This document shows, piece by piece, positions 12,796 through 23,683 of a stretch of DNA of 64,000 nucleotides. The DNA is from Malachius bipustulatus (lineage: Eukaryota > Arthropoda > Insecta > Coleoptera > Melyridae). The stretch lies in contig OU342635.1 in the NCBI GenBank assembly GCA_910589415.1, positions 39,458,929 to 39,522,928 of the forward strand, written 5' to 3'. A program made the position numbers and the translations under genes. A model generated the notes under the pieces. That model was not told the DNA's origin, made no database searches, and saw nothing but the letters and a program-made list of their open reading frames with translations. Position 1 is the stretch's first letter. Every line of letters starts with the position of its first letter.

Positions 12796-12865
12796 TTAAA
12801 TGCATAACTTCATGACGAGCTTGAAAGCCACCCGTAGATATCACAATATCGAGTAGAGTTACAGC

Positions 12866-13191
12866 CAATAATGCTTTCTGAACGACACACTTACCCCAAC
12901 GGTATGGTGAAGACAGAGACATCGATGTTTCAATGGTTATTTCCATCTCATCAGTCTGTCACATCACCACCACTAGAGAAGTGTGCCGATCAGAAAGAAA
13001 ATCAAAAGCTTTAAGCAAAATGATTTGTCGGAAACATTTTGCTTAAAGCTTTTGATTTTCTTTCTGATCGGCACACTTCTCTAGTGGTGGTGATGTGACA
13101 GACTGATGAGATGGAAATAACCATTGAAACATCGATGTCTCTGTCTTCACCATGCCGTTGGGGTAAGTGTGTCGTTCAGAAAGCATTATTG
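12866..13191. repeat. Near-perfect 326-bp palindrome
   Basis: Arms 12866-13022 and 13035-13191 are reverse complements with essentially one mismatch (GGTATGG against GGCATGG); the spacer is 12 bp. The arm contains GAAGACAGAGACATCGATG and CATCAGTCTGTCACATCACC, which recur in decayed form at 59.9-60.16 kb, so it belongs to a dispersed family. Confidence 0.9.
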
Positions 13192-13384
13192 TTTTTCAAC
13201 AATCGGATTGCTGTAATTGATATAATAATTTATTATTATTCAATTTGTTTCAGAGTTACAGCCTTTGAAATGAACAGGATCTTATTTCTTAGCAAACAGT
13301 ATGGATTAGATTAGATTAATCGTGAGTACACCTCCACTGCGACCAAAGGTCTATTGTGGCTCACATCTAGTCGTGCTACATTAA

Positions 13385-13814
13385 GCCGGTAAATTCGGGT
13401 TCGGCACCTTTTTTGACCAGAGAGTCGGAAAGTTTATTCTCTCTATATCCAGCGTGGCCGGGAATCCAGATCAGAGTTACTCTGTTTCTCCTTGCTAGGG
13501 CATTCAGAGTTAACTGACAGTTTCAGACTAACTTGGACTTTCAGTGGCGGAACTAGGGGCTTTTAGAGATGCTTGGCTGTCAGAAAATATCTTTATATTG
13601 GTTTGCGTTGGCAGTGCATCTTTTTCTTCATCTACGCACAGAGCTCTATGGAATAGATTTCCTCCTGGAAAGTTGTTGCGTGAAGGCTCAGTCTCGAAAA
13701 GACTCTCTTCTTCGAGCCAGCTCTACACACCCCATCTCCAGTTGCTGTGAATGTCTTTGATCCATTTGTGAACCATCTGAAACCTGCTGTTAGGAGTTTA
13801 GTAGGAGTTAGCAA
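13385..13814 (-). pseudogene. Decayed LINE fragment with RNase H domain
   Basis: Two minus-strand stretches read as one broken RNase H domain. The upstream part (13632-13814) gives RWFTNGSKTFTATGDGV and TTFQEEIYSIELCA before a stop; it matches the xFTDGSKxxxGxGxGV...FQAExYAI opening of LINE RNase H domains. The downstream part (about 13385-13505) gives LARRNRVTLIWIPGHAGYRE then NKLSDSLVKKGA and a stop; it matches the (V/W)xWxPGHxGxxGNExAD(xLA) end of the domain. Stops and a frame change separate them, so this is a dead fragment. RNase H domains of this kind occur in I/R1/Jockey-like LINEs. It is not part of the LINE at 20.7 kb, which ends without such a domain. Confidence 0.75.
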
Positions 13815-15800
13815 ACAGTGAGGATAAGCCTTTGTAGTCTCTTTTCATAAATAATCTTTTTATTGAAAGAAACTCAATGTGGCTATTAGATCTTCGTGGC
13901 TTCAACATGATGACGTGACGTCTTACAGTTTTGGTTTATTCAGCGAGAGATGTTTGAACAGAACTTGACATAATTTCAGAATTTCAGATTGAATCAAAGA
14001 TATCCCGGCAATTCTTATGATAAGAAAGCCTAATAGCTGTGTCTACAAACAGTAGGTATCGTTACCTCAGAAATCAGAAAAATTCTTAACTCATCGATTA
14101 GGCGATTTTGAACATTATTTTAGTTTCCATAGTACGGATCGACACCTCACATACCGTTTGGATATTTTTAGAGACCTTTTGAGAGGTTCATTTTACTCAA
14201 AAATTGAATGTCCTCCCAACTTATGTCACTATTCAAACAACTTGTAACAGTCGACAGTGAAATAAAGTTGTCAAAATGGCGTTGTTTCCAAGTTTCTGAT
14301 TTCAAAGTTTCTTATGAACATCCTATACCTATAATGCTGATAGGCAACTAACAGGCTGATGATATGCTACAAGAGCGAAGTGAGCTAGTTAGAGTTAACA
14401 GTTCACACTTATTGAAGTTAACTGAATTGTCATTATGAGACTATCAAACGCATAACTAGAGAGCACGAAAAAATTAGTGGAAGTAGTCGTTCCTGTAGAA
14501 AGGAGAAGGGTCTTAGAAGTAGGTAGATAAACTTCTGAATTCATAATTGATTCATATTGGTCGTAAACCGCACTCAAATTGTGGATGAACTGTGAAACAA
14601 TGGAAGTATCGCCAGAGCAATCTGGAGCAAAACTGGAACAAGTCGACTGATCACAAAAGCCCTGCGACCCATCTGCGCAATTCAGTGAATGATAGGTTAA
14701 AAGTTGATTTTAAAGACACTGAAATAAGGGAGAGAGTACGATGCTTCAATGCTTCAGCCTTGGGAAATTAGCACTCGAGAATAAGTTAAGACGTCAGAGA
14801 GTATAGAAAGAGACGTGCAGCTCCTCCACGATTACAATACTCAGGAGTCACGACCGTAAATGTCATCATTGCCATGGGGTTGGTCTCATAAAAAGAAAAA
14901 TAACTCACTCAAGAAGAAAGGGGACTTTTAGGATAGATATAAATAAAAAATTACAATAATGTAATAAAAAAATGGAGATGGGTGTGAAATTTTATACAAT
15001 TTCAATCGTCCGGCAGGATTCAGGAAGCAAATAATTTTTTTTATGATATAAGATACAGGTAAGAAGATGTAAAAACTTGAGTGTTGAAATTGAAATTTAT
15101 TTGTTTTTGAGGGGGGCAGAACTAAACATAATTTACATCTCTCGACGACGACTATGGCTATTTTCTTGAGTCCAAATCACTGATCAGGCAAGCTCAGATC
15201 AATTCAGAACTGCCATAAACTTATTTTTCATGATAATTAATCACCCCCACCCTCAATCTTTAAGTGTGGCTTTAAAATTTACATTGGGGGTGAAGGGTAG
15301 GGTTATGTCCTATTCAAGGGTTCCTATTCAGGGTTCCTATTGAAGACGTCGAACACCCCCTGGCAGGGAGTGCATGGTTTTCGGCTCCAAACGATGTTCC
15401 CCTCCAAAATGGATAAACGTATCTGAAACTTTTTTCCGGAATTATTGCCCCTTCCCAGTGATTTCAAAAAAAAAAATTAAAATGGATCGCACTGTATAAA
15501 ATTTCAAGTTTTATTGCAAGGTAATAAAAATTACTTCATTGTCATGGAAAGCGTTTTACCGATCGAAGAGTCAGTGGCCCTAATTTTTTTATCTAGGGAA
15601 ATAAATATTATACGATTTTATTGAATTATTTACATGAAGTTGAACCCACGCATGAAACTTCAATAAAAGTATAACCGCTGGTTAATATTTAACAACTTTG
15701 GATGTATCGTACGAGTTTGCTTTGTGATGTCCAGGGAAATCCATTAACCGGCACCCATCTATCATTCATACCTCTTCGAAAATAATAAGCGCGATGGAAT
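13815..15800. other. Intron 2, nothing recognised
   Basis: AT-rich and unassigned. 13815-14600 may still belong to the decayed LINE but carries no readable domain. Confidence 0.5.
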
Positions 15801-17385
15801 GTCGACGTATCCAGAGAAGAAGGGCACAAACGCCAATAAATCTGAAATTAAGATATTGGTACCGTTGGATAGATAATTTAATTCTGCGTCTAAGTCTGAA
15901 TGGGGCATAATCGACAAAAATTTCCCCGCGAAGCTATACCGGTTTTAGTTCGGAATAACCACCACGTGTCAGCGGTGATTAGGCACAAGCGGCAGTTTCC
16001 ATTTGTCTAACGTGAGGTGAACATCTCTGTGTTACAGTGCAAGTAACCAGTGAATCTCAGTAATGTAAGTATAATAACATTATAAGATGGTTGTAGTTTA
16101 AATTTTTTCGCGCATTCATCAAACACACTTTGAAATTAAGCTTAATTAGTTCAATAAAGCATTGGCGCTTGTGCCCTTTCACTTACCTGCTGTTCTGTTG
16201 AGCACAAGTGCCAATTCATATGGAACTTTGTGTGTTAACTTTATTTGAATTTACAGGTCAAAATAAGTTCCTTTGAAAGATTTTAATATTTTGAGTTTGA
16301 TTCTTAGCTTATTTTATTCAAAAAATAATTTTCAAAAACTAATAAAGATCATGTTTTCTCGATAAATTCGTCGATTTAATACTTGCGCTTGTGACCTTTT
16401 TGTACTTTCTTTTTTACAGATAATAAAATCAAATATTTCACTTCTTTTGTACAGCCAACTTCAGAGGAAGTTTTGTTTTCTATAAAATATTTAAACAATT
16501 CGTTAGGAAGGCCTATACAGGAGAACAGCCCATCAATAAACTTAAACTAGAAAATTTACATGAATTATGCCGCCAAATGGTTATAAAACCGGAATACCAC
16601 ATGGAATATTTAACTTTAAAATCGAGCCACACTGTTCCGGATATTTTGAACGAAACAGACGATGAAGATGGGATTGCTGAGTAGTTTTAGTCAAGTAAAG
16701 CTAAAATGAGCTTTTAGAGTTTTTATTAGTTTAGTTTTCAAGAGAATGTCTACAGTTTTTTTTTTTTTGAGAATTTTTGATTCAGCAATATCTACCTAAT
16801 TAGTAATTAAATTATTTTGTTTTGTTTTATTTTTGGTATTAAATTATATTATTTTCCATATTATATAATAAGTATTATCTTATAATAATTGTATATTTCT
16901 TTGTTGCTGTTAATAGTCAGAAAATGTTAAGTTTTATTTAGTTTTTTTTATGAATGTAAATTTTATTTTTCTTATTAAAAGTGTTTTATCTAAGCGTACT
17001 ATTTACTTTCAACAAAAAGTCATAATCACCAATTTTTTTTTCAAAGATTATTAGTTACAGTACGGCACAAGCGCGTATAAGCGCCAGTTTACCCATTGCA
17101 GGCTTAGTACGATAAGTCACAAGTGCAAAGGGCAATTCGGCATAATCGACACGACATAGGCTTGGAAGGCATAAGCACCAAAATTTTGGTTTTTCATCTA
17201 TAATTTAAATTCTACTTGATTGATCTTGTTCATTTTTTCAGAACACTTCAAACGTAGCCTAATTTGTGCAAAAACGTTAGAATTTATACAAAAATATAAA
17301 AATTGAGGCTAGAGATAGTTTTTTGCAAATTGTGGGAAATGACTGGTACGGTGCTTATGCCCTTCTTCCGTGGATGCGTCGATGT
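15801..17385. mobile_element. DNA element with inverted ends and iterated GGCACAAGCG-type motifs
   Basis: The left end GTCGACGTATCCAGAGAAGA (15801-15820) continues AGGGCACAAACGCC. The reverse complement of the right end gives ATCGACGCATCCACGGAAGA, then AGGGCATAAGCACC. That is about 28 of 34 positions identical. Inside and in the ends lie at least nine variants of GGCAYAAKCGMC in both orientations (near 15823, 15903, 15983, 16166, 16203, 16383, 17065, 17112, 17137, 17168 and 17352). Such subterminal repeats usually bind transposase. It encloses the unrecognised exon at 16455-16684. No target duplication could be fixed, and the superfamily is not assigned. The next element starts within a few bases of its right end. 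Confidence 0.6.
16455..16684 (+). CDS. Terminal exon of an unrecognised protein, inside a TIR element
   Basis: Plus-strand reading frame of 75 residues and TAG, opening after a good acceptor (CTTCTTTTGTACAG|CC). The peptide includes SFVFYKIFKQFVRKAY, KLKLENLHELCRQMV, KPEYHMEYLTLK and an acidic end NETDDEDGIAE. It is too regular for chance: it has no stop in an AT-rich context, amphipathic helices and an acidic tail. A fair donor, AAT|GTAAGTAT, lies about 390 bp upstream (near 16065), so 16000-16064 could be a preceding exon; no start codon could be assigned. The pattern K-L-x-x-L-x-x-L-C plus x-P-x-x-Y-H resembles C-terminal segments of transposon-encoded insect proteins, from vague memory. 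It is antisense to the host gene. Transposon remnant gene is the favoured reading; a nested host gene is the alternative. Confidence 0.45.
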
Positions 17386-17392
17386 GTAGATA

Positions 17393-19054
17393 CACTGAGA
17401 AAACTGTATAATAAAAAGTGTATAATAAAGAAAGTATAATTGTTTCAATTATAGATTTTATTTGATTTGACAAAATTGTTTTATGAAAATAATAACAAAT
17501 ATATACTAACGCTTGTATTATGAGATATAATACTTTATCCTCCAAGTATAATAAGTATTACTATCGGAGATTATAAGATGCCAGTATTAAATGTCTTCTA
17601 ATTGTATTTATTATGAAATATTATAAAATGTTACTTTAATAATTCGCAAGTTAATAATCATTATTGAAAATTTAATAAGTATGGTATTTTATTATACAGA
17701 TTCTAATAAAGTTTATTGTACTCTTCTTATTGAGTTAGAAGTTATTTTCTTATAAGGTCGCTATATCTAGAAAATGCATCATTTATGTTGTAAGTTTTGA
17801 AAGTGTCGGTCGTGCGTTTCAGTGTGCCCCTGAGTGTTATTTTTCTACATTACATAGGGTTTTTCTTTTGCTTATCCTCCTTTGTCAGTTCTGTGTAATG
17901 ATTATTGTTCCATTTTCAAATGTCGTTTTCAAATCATTTCGGATATTTGACAAATAGTGAAACAGAATTGATAAAAGAGGAAAAGCAAGAGAAAAACTCT
18001 GCAGTGAGGTCAGAGCGGCATTTCTTGTGTATTTGTGAACTGCGAAGTGAATTGCGTTACCATTTATCAATGCAATTACAAATAGGATGGTTGGTTCGAG
18101 GAATAATAATTAAATCATGATATCTGAATAGTGCGAAATTCCAATTAAGTATTAATTATGGTGCTATAGAAGAATCACGGGATTTACGAAACTTATTGAA
18201 AAATTCACAGGTAGGTAATTGTACTAATCTTGTAGTTCTCCTATTTTAGACAGCCCATGCAGACACCCCCCCATGCATGTCCCATGACAAGCGAAGCTTC
18301 CACAGCTGGTACATTATGACAAACGAAGCTGCCATGCACGGTTACAGCAGCAAGTGCGGATACTACTGAGACGAGACTACTGAACAATTTGGAATCTGAC
18401 TTAAATTTTTTTTATTACATACTTATCGAATTTAAAAATGTTATATTTTCTATCCTCGTTATGTTAACTGTTAATTACTTTTATGAACACTTTGGCATTT
18501 ATTATTTATTAGCGCAGTTGAAATATTTCTAAGCATTTAAAAAAATTTGTGTCATGATGAATTTCTGTGCTATTAAATAAAGGAAAAATCTATTTCCACT
18601 GTTTTCTTTATATCCCCTAATTAAACATACCTGCTGCATGTTATAAAAATTATTGAAAAATATAATAATTAAAATTATTATGAAAAATGATTATTCTTAT
18701 TAAAAACTTTTAATAAAAATTATGAGAAACGCCTAATAGATGACAATTATAAAGCTACTTAATATAATAAGAACAATATAGTAAACCTAATAAAAATTGT
18801 TTTTAGCTTTTATTAGAATCTTCTAATAATTTAAGTTTTTACAATATAATGGTTTCTATTATACAAATTTATTAAATATTATTAAACAAGATATATTACA
18901 AACAAAAATCTAATATAATTGAATTTATAATCTAACTTTCATTATAATAATATTATAACTCTTATTATCCAAGTTGGCCATCCCAATACGAATTAGAAAA
19001 TATAATAGTTAGTATTATATTTATAATCATTTGTATAATACATTTTTCTCAGTG
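17393..19054. mobile_element. TA-flanked element with CACTGAGAAAA ends
   Basis: Starts CACTGAGAAAACTGTAT and ends with the inverse (ATACATTTTTCTCAGTG). It is flanked by TA on both sides (17391-17392 and 19055-19056), as expected for a Tc1/mariner-type target duplication. The outer 350-450 bp on each side are crowded with diverged TATAATAA-type repeats; the middle (about 17750-18620) is less repetitive. No transposase was seen, so it would be non-autonomous. Confidence 0.6.
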
Positions 19055-19056
19055 TA

Positions 19057-20442
19057 AATATTATATCATAAAATACATGAACTTGGCGGTAACAAAAGAA
19101 TAGTGAAAGCTGATCAGAATAAACTGAAAACTTTTCACATAGAGTGAAAACGGTTCGACTCTTTCTTTAGTATCTACCTACTCGGATATTTTTATAGGTA
19201 GTCGACTGTAGCTTCTGGCTTCTGACACTATGACATCGCCTATAGAGTGTCTAGATGGAACTAGGTAAAACGTTGAGCTAATTATGTCGTTTTTTATTTT
19301 GTCACTAGAGATATGATACTACTGTAGTCTTATTGTGTATTCTAGTTTGACATTAAATTATTATCGATATTCTGACAGTGCTGCTTATAATTTCCGACTA
19401 GCTACCGCTAAACAGGCAATGATGTCGCATTTCAATCGTCAGAAAGCATTTTACGGTAGTGAATAATAATTATTTACCAATACAATGATCAAATGAAGCC
19501 AATGAGTTCAAATTTGTTTATTGACTTACTTGAAATAAGCATTTCCCCAAAGAAACTCAACGATGGCAGTGTGTAGACATAGGATTACACTGCTTTTTAA
19601 TGACGTTATTTTAATGTAATAATCGTTATTATACAGCCATAAGATTCTTGTATACAGTTATAAAATCAATATTTCAAAAATTTTGCTAAACTCGCAAAAT
19701 TAGATTCTCGAGTTAATTGTTTTTTTTAAGCAGTTTTCCAGACATTTTGATTTGTGTAAATATTACCTTCTTTGATTTGTTTTGGGCCCTTTTTATAATA
19801 GAGATATTTTTAATTCGGCTCAAAACTATAAGTAATAACTGTACATCTTTGGTATCAAACAATGGTTGCACGTCCACTCAACATAACTTTCAAAGAAAAC
19901 TACTACACCTACCACAGAAATAAACTTTGAAAAACTTCAATTACTTAAATTACCTTTTTCAGCGGCAGCATGAGGTAATTTAAACTATTCTGTATATTAT
20001 TGTTTACATTTTTAGCAAAATCTATAATGCAGTAATCAAACACAATGAGCAAATTTTCCATCTTACTTTTAGATTTGCTTTAGCCACCTCGCGTCCCAAA
20101 AGCACGAGCATCAAGTTTTCAGATCTCGTCTATGCGGGCACGTAATAAATAAGTAAATAACCGTTCGAACAAGTCAATATTTAATCATAATATTATTATT
20201 TCATCTAAATGAATTTTCCTTTTTGGCATGCTTCAGGCCTAAATATGTTTTGAGAATTTCTCTCGTCATCCCCAGGACATAAATTATCAGGGAGTTGTAT
20301 GAGTAACTTTTATAAACAAAACCGTTTTGTTAATTAGTATCAATAACACCAACGAAAGGTATTGATCTCTTTTGTCAGGGTCTCACTCGAGAAAGTCTAA
20401 AAATGCATAAGGATAAATCAAGAATATTACAAATTACTCGTA
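19057..20442. other. Intron 2, nothing recognised
   Basis: AT-rich, without clear repeats or frames. Confidence 0.5.
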
Positions 20443-20696
20443 GAGGCAAAGAATCTTGATCTCAAGGATCAAACATTAGAAATGCCTTTTAACCGTTTGA
20501 GTTCGATCCTCGACCTGGTAGAGGTACAGTAATTAATAATAATTAAGCTTAGCCTGATTGCATCATAACATAGGTTTTCAGAAATTTCCAAATGTCTGTA
20601 AGCTAGAAAAACGGCTTTCTGACATCAGGATTAAACTTCTCGACGATGCATGAACAACTAGCTTAAATATAAATAAAAAATAGTTATAAGGTAAAT
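20443..20696 (+). repeat. Repeat X, copy 1
   Basis: GAGGCAAAGAATCTTGATCT to ATAGTTATAAGGTAA. Its first half recurs at 23062-23163 and, inverted, at about 23190-23290; its second half (AAGCTTAGCCTGATTGCATC onward) recurs at 23497-23650. It contains TTGAGTTCGATCCTCG, which superficially resembles a tRNA B box. Confidence 0.75.
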
Positions 20697-20926
20697 AATA
20701 ATAATAATAATAATAATAGTCTTTATTGAGACAGAATTACATCTCTATCCATAATCTATTTACATAAAGATATGCTGAGAGAAAAACGAAGACGCATCTA
20801 GTCTCAACCTCAGGGCGAAGTTCAGCATGCTACTGACATAATCAGCGGACACTGCTCTTCCACTTAAACCCTGGTTATATATACACTACAAACACGTTAC
20901 AGTGCCCAGTGAGCATGTTTGTCAAG

Positions 20927-21055
20927 CAAAAGAAAAAGAAGCAAAGAAAAGAAAAGAGAGAAATAAGAACGAAAAGGTAAAGGAAGAATAAAAGAAGAAG
21001 AAAAGAAAAAAATAAAAAAGAAAAAGAAAGAAAAAAAAAACAAGAGAAAAACAGT
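20927..21055. repeat. Homopurine tract in the LINE 3' UTR
   Basis: About 130 bp consisting almost only of A and G on the plus strand (AAGAAAAAGAAGC-type runs); pyrimidine-rich on the LINE sense strand, directly downstream of the RT stop codon. Confidence 0.8.
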
Positions 21056-21067
21056 TAGCCTAGTCAC

Positions 21068-22743
21068 TCATTGGACCCGAAACAACAAATCAAAAACCCT
21101 CCTCTTAAACCTGTTGATGTTCGCAATTGTTTTAAATTCGTCTGGTAGGTCATTGTATAACTTACTAACACAGTAGGTGAAAGAGCGTTCATATAAAGAA
21201 AGCCTATGAACAGGAGGTGTGATCAGATGCTTCCTTCTGATATTTATGTTGTGAACATCGGTACGGAAAGTGATTTTCCTATATAAATAGGCCGGGGTTC
21301 TGAAAAGAATGATTGAGTGGAAAAGACTAAGAGCCTGCAGCTTGTATATATTTTTTATGTTCAACCATTGAACTTCTTTCAATTTATGGGAAATATGTGC
21401 ATATTTTCTAATACCGAAAATAAAGCGTAAGCATGAATTCTGCAGTCTCTGTATTTTATAACAAGTCTCACCGTCGAGAGAAGCTGAATAAACTTGAGAG
21501 CAATAATTAACCTTCGATAGCACAAGTGATTCACAGAGAGTTATTTTAATTTCCTTAGGCAAACACTTCCGCTGTCTATACAACTGCTTCAACGATCCAT
21601 AGGCTTTCGACAAACATTTAGAAACATGATCTTTATATCGGAAGGTGTTGTCCATCTGTAATCCTAGATTCCGTACAGTATTAACAACAGGTATTTCAAC
21701 CCCATCAATTGCTAGCTTAACCATCTGCTCGAGACGATCACACATTACTTGTCTACCAAAAATAATACTCTGAGACTTGGAAGGATTGAGAGTCAAGCAA
21801 AGGCTTCTAGCGTGCTCATATATGCCCAAGAGATCCTCATTAATGCCAGCAACAGCCTGTAAAACATCGTCTGGTTTGAATGAATAATACAGCTGGGTAT
21901 CGTCAGCATACATGATCATCTTACAATATTTTATGCATCGAGGGAAACAGCTCGTATAAATTGTGAATAACAATGGTCCTAGAATTGAACCCTGTGGAAC
22001 ACCAGCAGAAATCTTACCCAGCTCCGACTCACACGAACCCACCTTCACACTCTGACATCTATCGGAGAGATAACTTTGCATCAACCTTATGGAATCCGCA
22101 GAGAGGCCTATTTTTTTCAAAACCCGCATAAGCACGCCACAACGCACCGTATCAAAGGCTCTCGAAAAGTCCAACAAGACAAGTACAGTCAATAAGCCCT
22201 CATCAGTTGCCTTCAATATATCATCAGTGACTGCCATTAAAGCAGTTGTGCAACTATGATTATGCCTAAAACCGAACTGAATATCAGGCAACACTGCATT
22301 CCTCTTTACAAATTCTTTCAATTGATCGTGCATTATTCTTTCGAGAACCTTCGACAGCACCGGCAACACACTAATAGAGCGAAAATGATTGAGTTCAGTT
22401 GGAGCGGAAACCTTAGGTATAGGAACAACGGTTGCTCTCTTCCATGCCAGAGGAACATAGGCATCCGTCAAGCAACAGTTAATCAGGTGCATCAGATACT
22501 TAAGCACATAAGGACAACACATCATAATCATTTCAATCGAGATCTTATCCCAACCGACAGCGTTTGTCTTAATTTGACAGAGAGACTTAAATATGGTATC
22601 TTCATCAACTAATGAAAAATCGAAAGCAACATCATTATACCCTGAACCATAATCACAAAAACCAAGAGGATCAAAAGACCTATCACTATCTTCAGCCCCA
22701 TCGGACAAGTTATTTAGAAAGTATTCATTTAGTTCATCTGGAG
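21068..22743 (-). CDS. LINE reverse transcriptase (truncated ORF2)
   Basis: Uninterrupted reverse transcriptase ORF; the open frame continues upstream to a Met at 22843, but the first 27-33 residues come from a flanking repeat. Counting from that Met: HFRSISVLPVLSKVLERI at about 153-170, the catalytic VLVLLDFSRAFDTV with Asp at about 225, GVPQGSILGPLLF at about 281-293, and MYADDTQLYY with the Asp pair at about 314-315. The C-terminal region (LSKVNYCSQVYS, LQNSCLRFIFGIRK, then LYNDLPDEF near the end) is the usual tail of CR1/L2-type ORFs. All catalytic aspartates are present and there is no frameshift, which suggests recent insertion. Without the endonuclease it cannot be autonomous. Clade assignment is by eye; Jockey-group membership is the main alternative. 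Confidence 0.88.
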
Positions 22744-22763
22744 TAAATAAATAAATGAATATA

Positions 22764-23060
22764 CAGAGTGTATCATAAATATATCGACAAACTTTTAGGG
22801 GTAGTAGGGGCGCAAAAAAAATTTTTTTCTTCCGAATAAACATTGTCCAAACACGAATTTTCGAGATGTTAAAAATTGGTTGTTAAAATTTAAAAAAATG
22901 TAACGGTTTTTGGTATAACTCGTGTAAATTTGAACCGACTTTGATTAAACTCTATATGAACAATGAAGAAACAAAGACCTTTAATTTTTATATTTCAGGT
23001 TTTGTAGATGTCTTTCAATGGCGTAGTTCTTCAGGGTTTATTCTTTTTCTCTCCTTTTCC
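22764..23060 (+). mobile_element. Truncated copy of the CAGGGTGTATC element
   Basis: Starts CAGAGTGTATCATAAATATA after TA and follows the complete copy at 23684 for about 280 bp (ACTCGTGTAAATTTGAACCG, AATGAAGAAACAAAGACCTT, CAGGGTTTATTCTTTTTCTC), then breaks off into repeat X at 23062. Its first bases lie next to the 5' end of the LINE. Confidence 0.75.
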
Positions 23061-23466
23061 GAGGCAAGGAATCTTGATCTCTAGGATCAAACATTAGAAA
23101 TGCCTTTTAACCGTTTTAGTTCGATCCTCGACCTTGTAGAGGTACAGTAATTAATAATAATTATTACTGTACTATACTGATTAATAATAAATAATTATTA
23201 TTATTATTAATTTCTGTACCTCTACCAGGTCGAGGATCGAACTCAAACGGTTAAAAGGCTAATGTTTGATCCTTGAGATCAAGATTTCTTGCCTCGGAAA
23301 AGGAGAGAAAAAGAATAAAGCCTGAAGAACTACGCCATTGAAATAGGTACATCTACAAAATCTGAAATATAAAAATGGTCTTTGTTTCTTCATTGTTCAT
23401 GTCAAGTTTAATCAAAATCGGTTCAAATTTACACGAGTTATACCAAAAACCGTTACATTTCTTAAA
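22890..23466. repeat. Inverted duplication (element plus repeat X)
   Basis: Left arm about 22890-23163 and right arm about 23190-23466 are reverse complements; the centre is near 23178 in an ATTATTA-rich stretch. The arms comprise the second part of the truncated element and the first half of repeat X. Repeat X resumes on the right at AAGCTTAGCC, so the inverted copy looks inserted into X. Confidence 0.8.
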
Positions 23467-23683
23467 ATTTTAATTTTAATTTCTAAACTAAATTATTAAG
23501 CTTAGCCTGGTTGTATCATAACATAGGTACCTATTGAGAAATTCGAAATGTTTGTAAGCTAGAAAGACGGCTTTCTGACATCAAGATTAAACTTCTCGAC
23601 GATGCATGAACAACTAACTTAAATATAAATAAAAAATAGTTAGAAGGTAATTAAATTAATAAAGCAATCAATAAATGAAGATA

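Larger units (their letters stand above)
20697..22755 (-). mobile_element. 5'-truncated non-LTR retrotransposon (CR1/L2-like group)
   Basis: Minus-strand LINE. It has a long reverse transcriptase ORF, a 3' UTR (about 20720-21067) with a long pyrimidine-rich tract on its own strand, a CAATAAAG signal, and a 3' tail of ATT repeats (20697-20717) instead of poly(A). Microsatellite tails are typical of CR1/L2-type LINEs (family knowledge). The 5' end stops near 22745-22755, within the RT-proximal region, so the endonuclease part is missing. A short GTAAATA occurs at both borders and may be a target-site duplication, but the repeat tail makes this ambiguous. It sits between the two halves of an older repeat pair (20443-20696 and the element starting at 22764) which lie side by side in the second copy at 23490-24393. 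Confidence 0.85.

Noticed and set aside
12734..13314. Two frames starting MEITIETSMSLSSP on opposite strands
   Set aside because: Also mirror images, from the 326-bp palindrome; one runs into a 9-bp minisatellite.
20490..20530. tRNA-like B-box (GAGTTCGATCC) in repeat X
   Set aside because: No A box at a suitable distance and no cloverleaf could be drawn; not called a tRNA or SINE.
22256..22612. 118-codon plus-strand frame
   Set aside because: Antisense of the LINE reverse transcriptase ORF.
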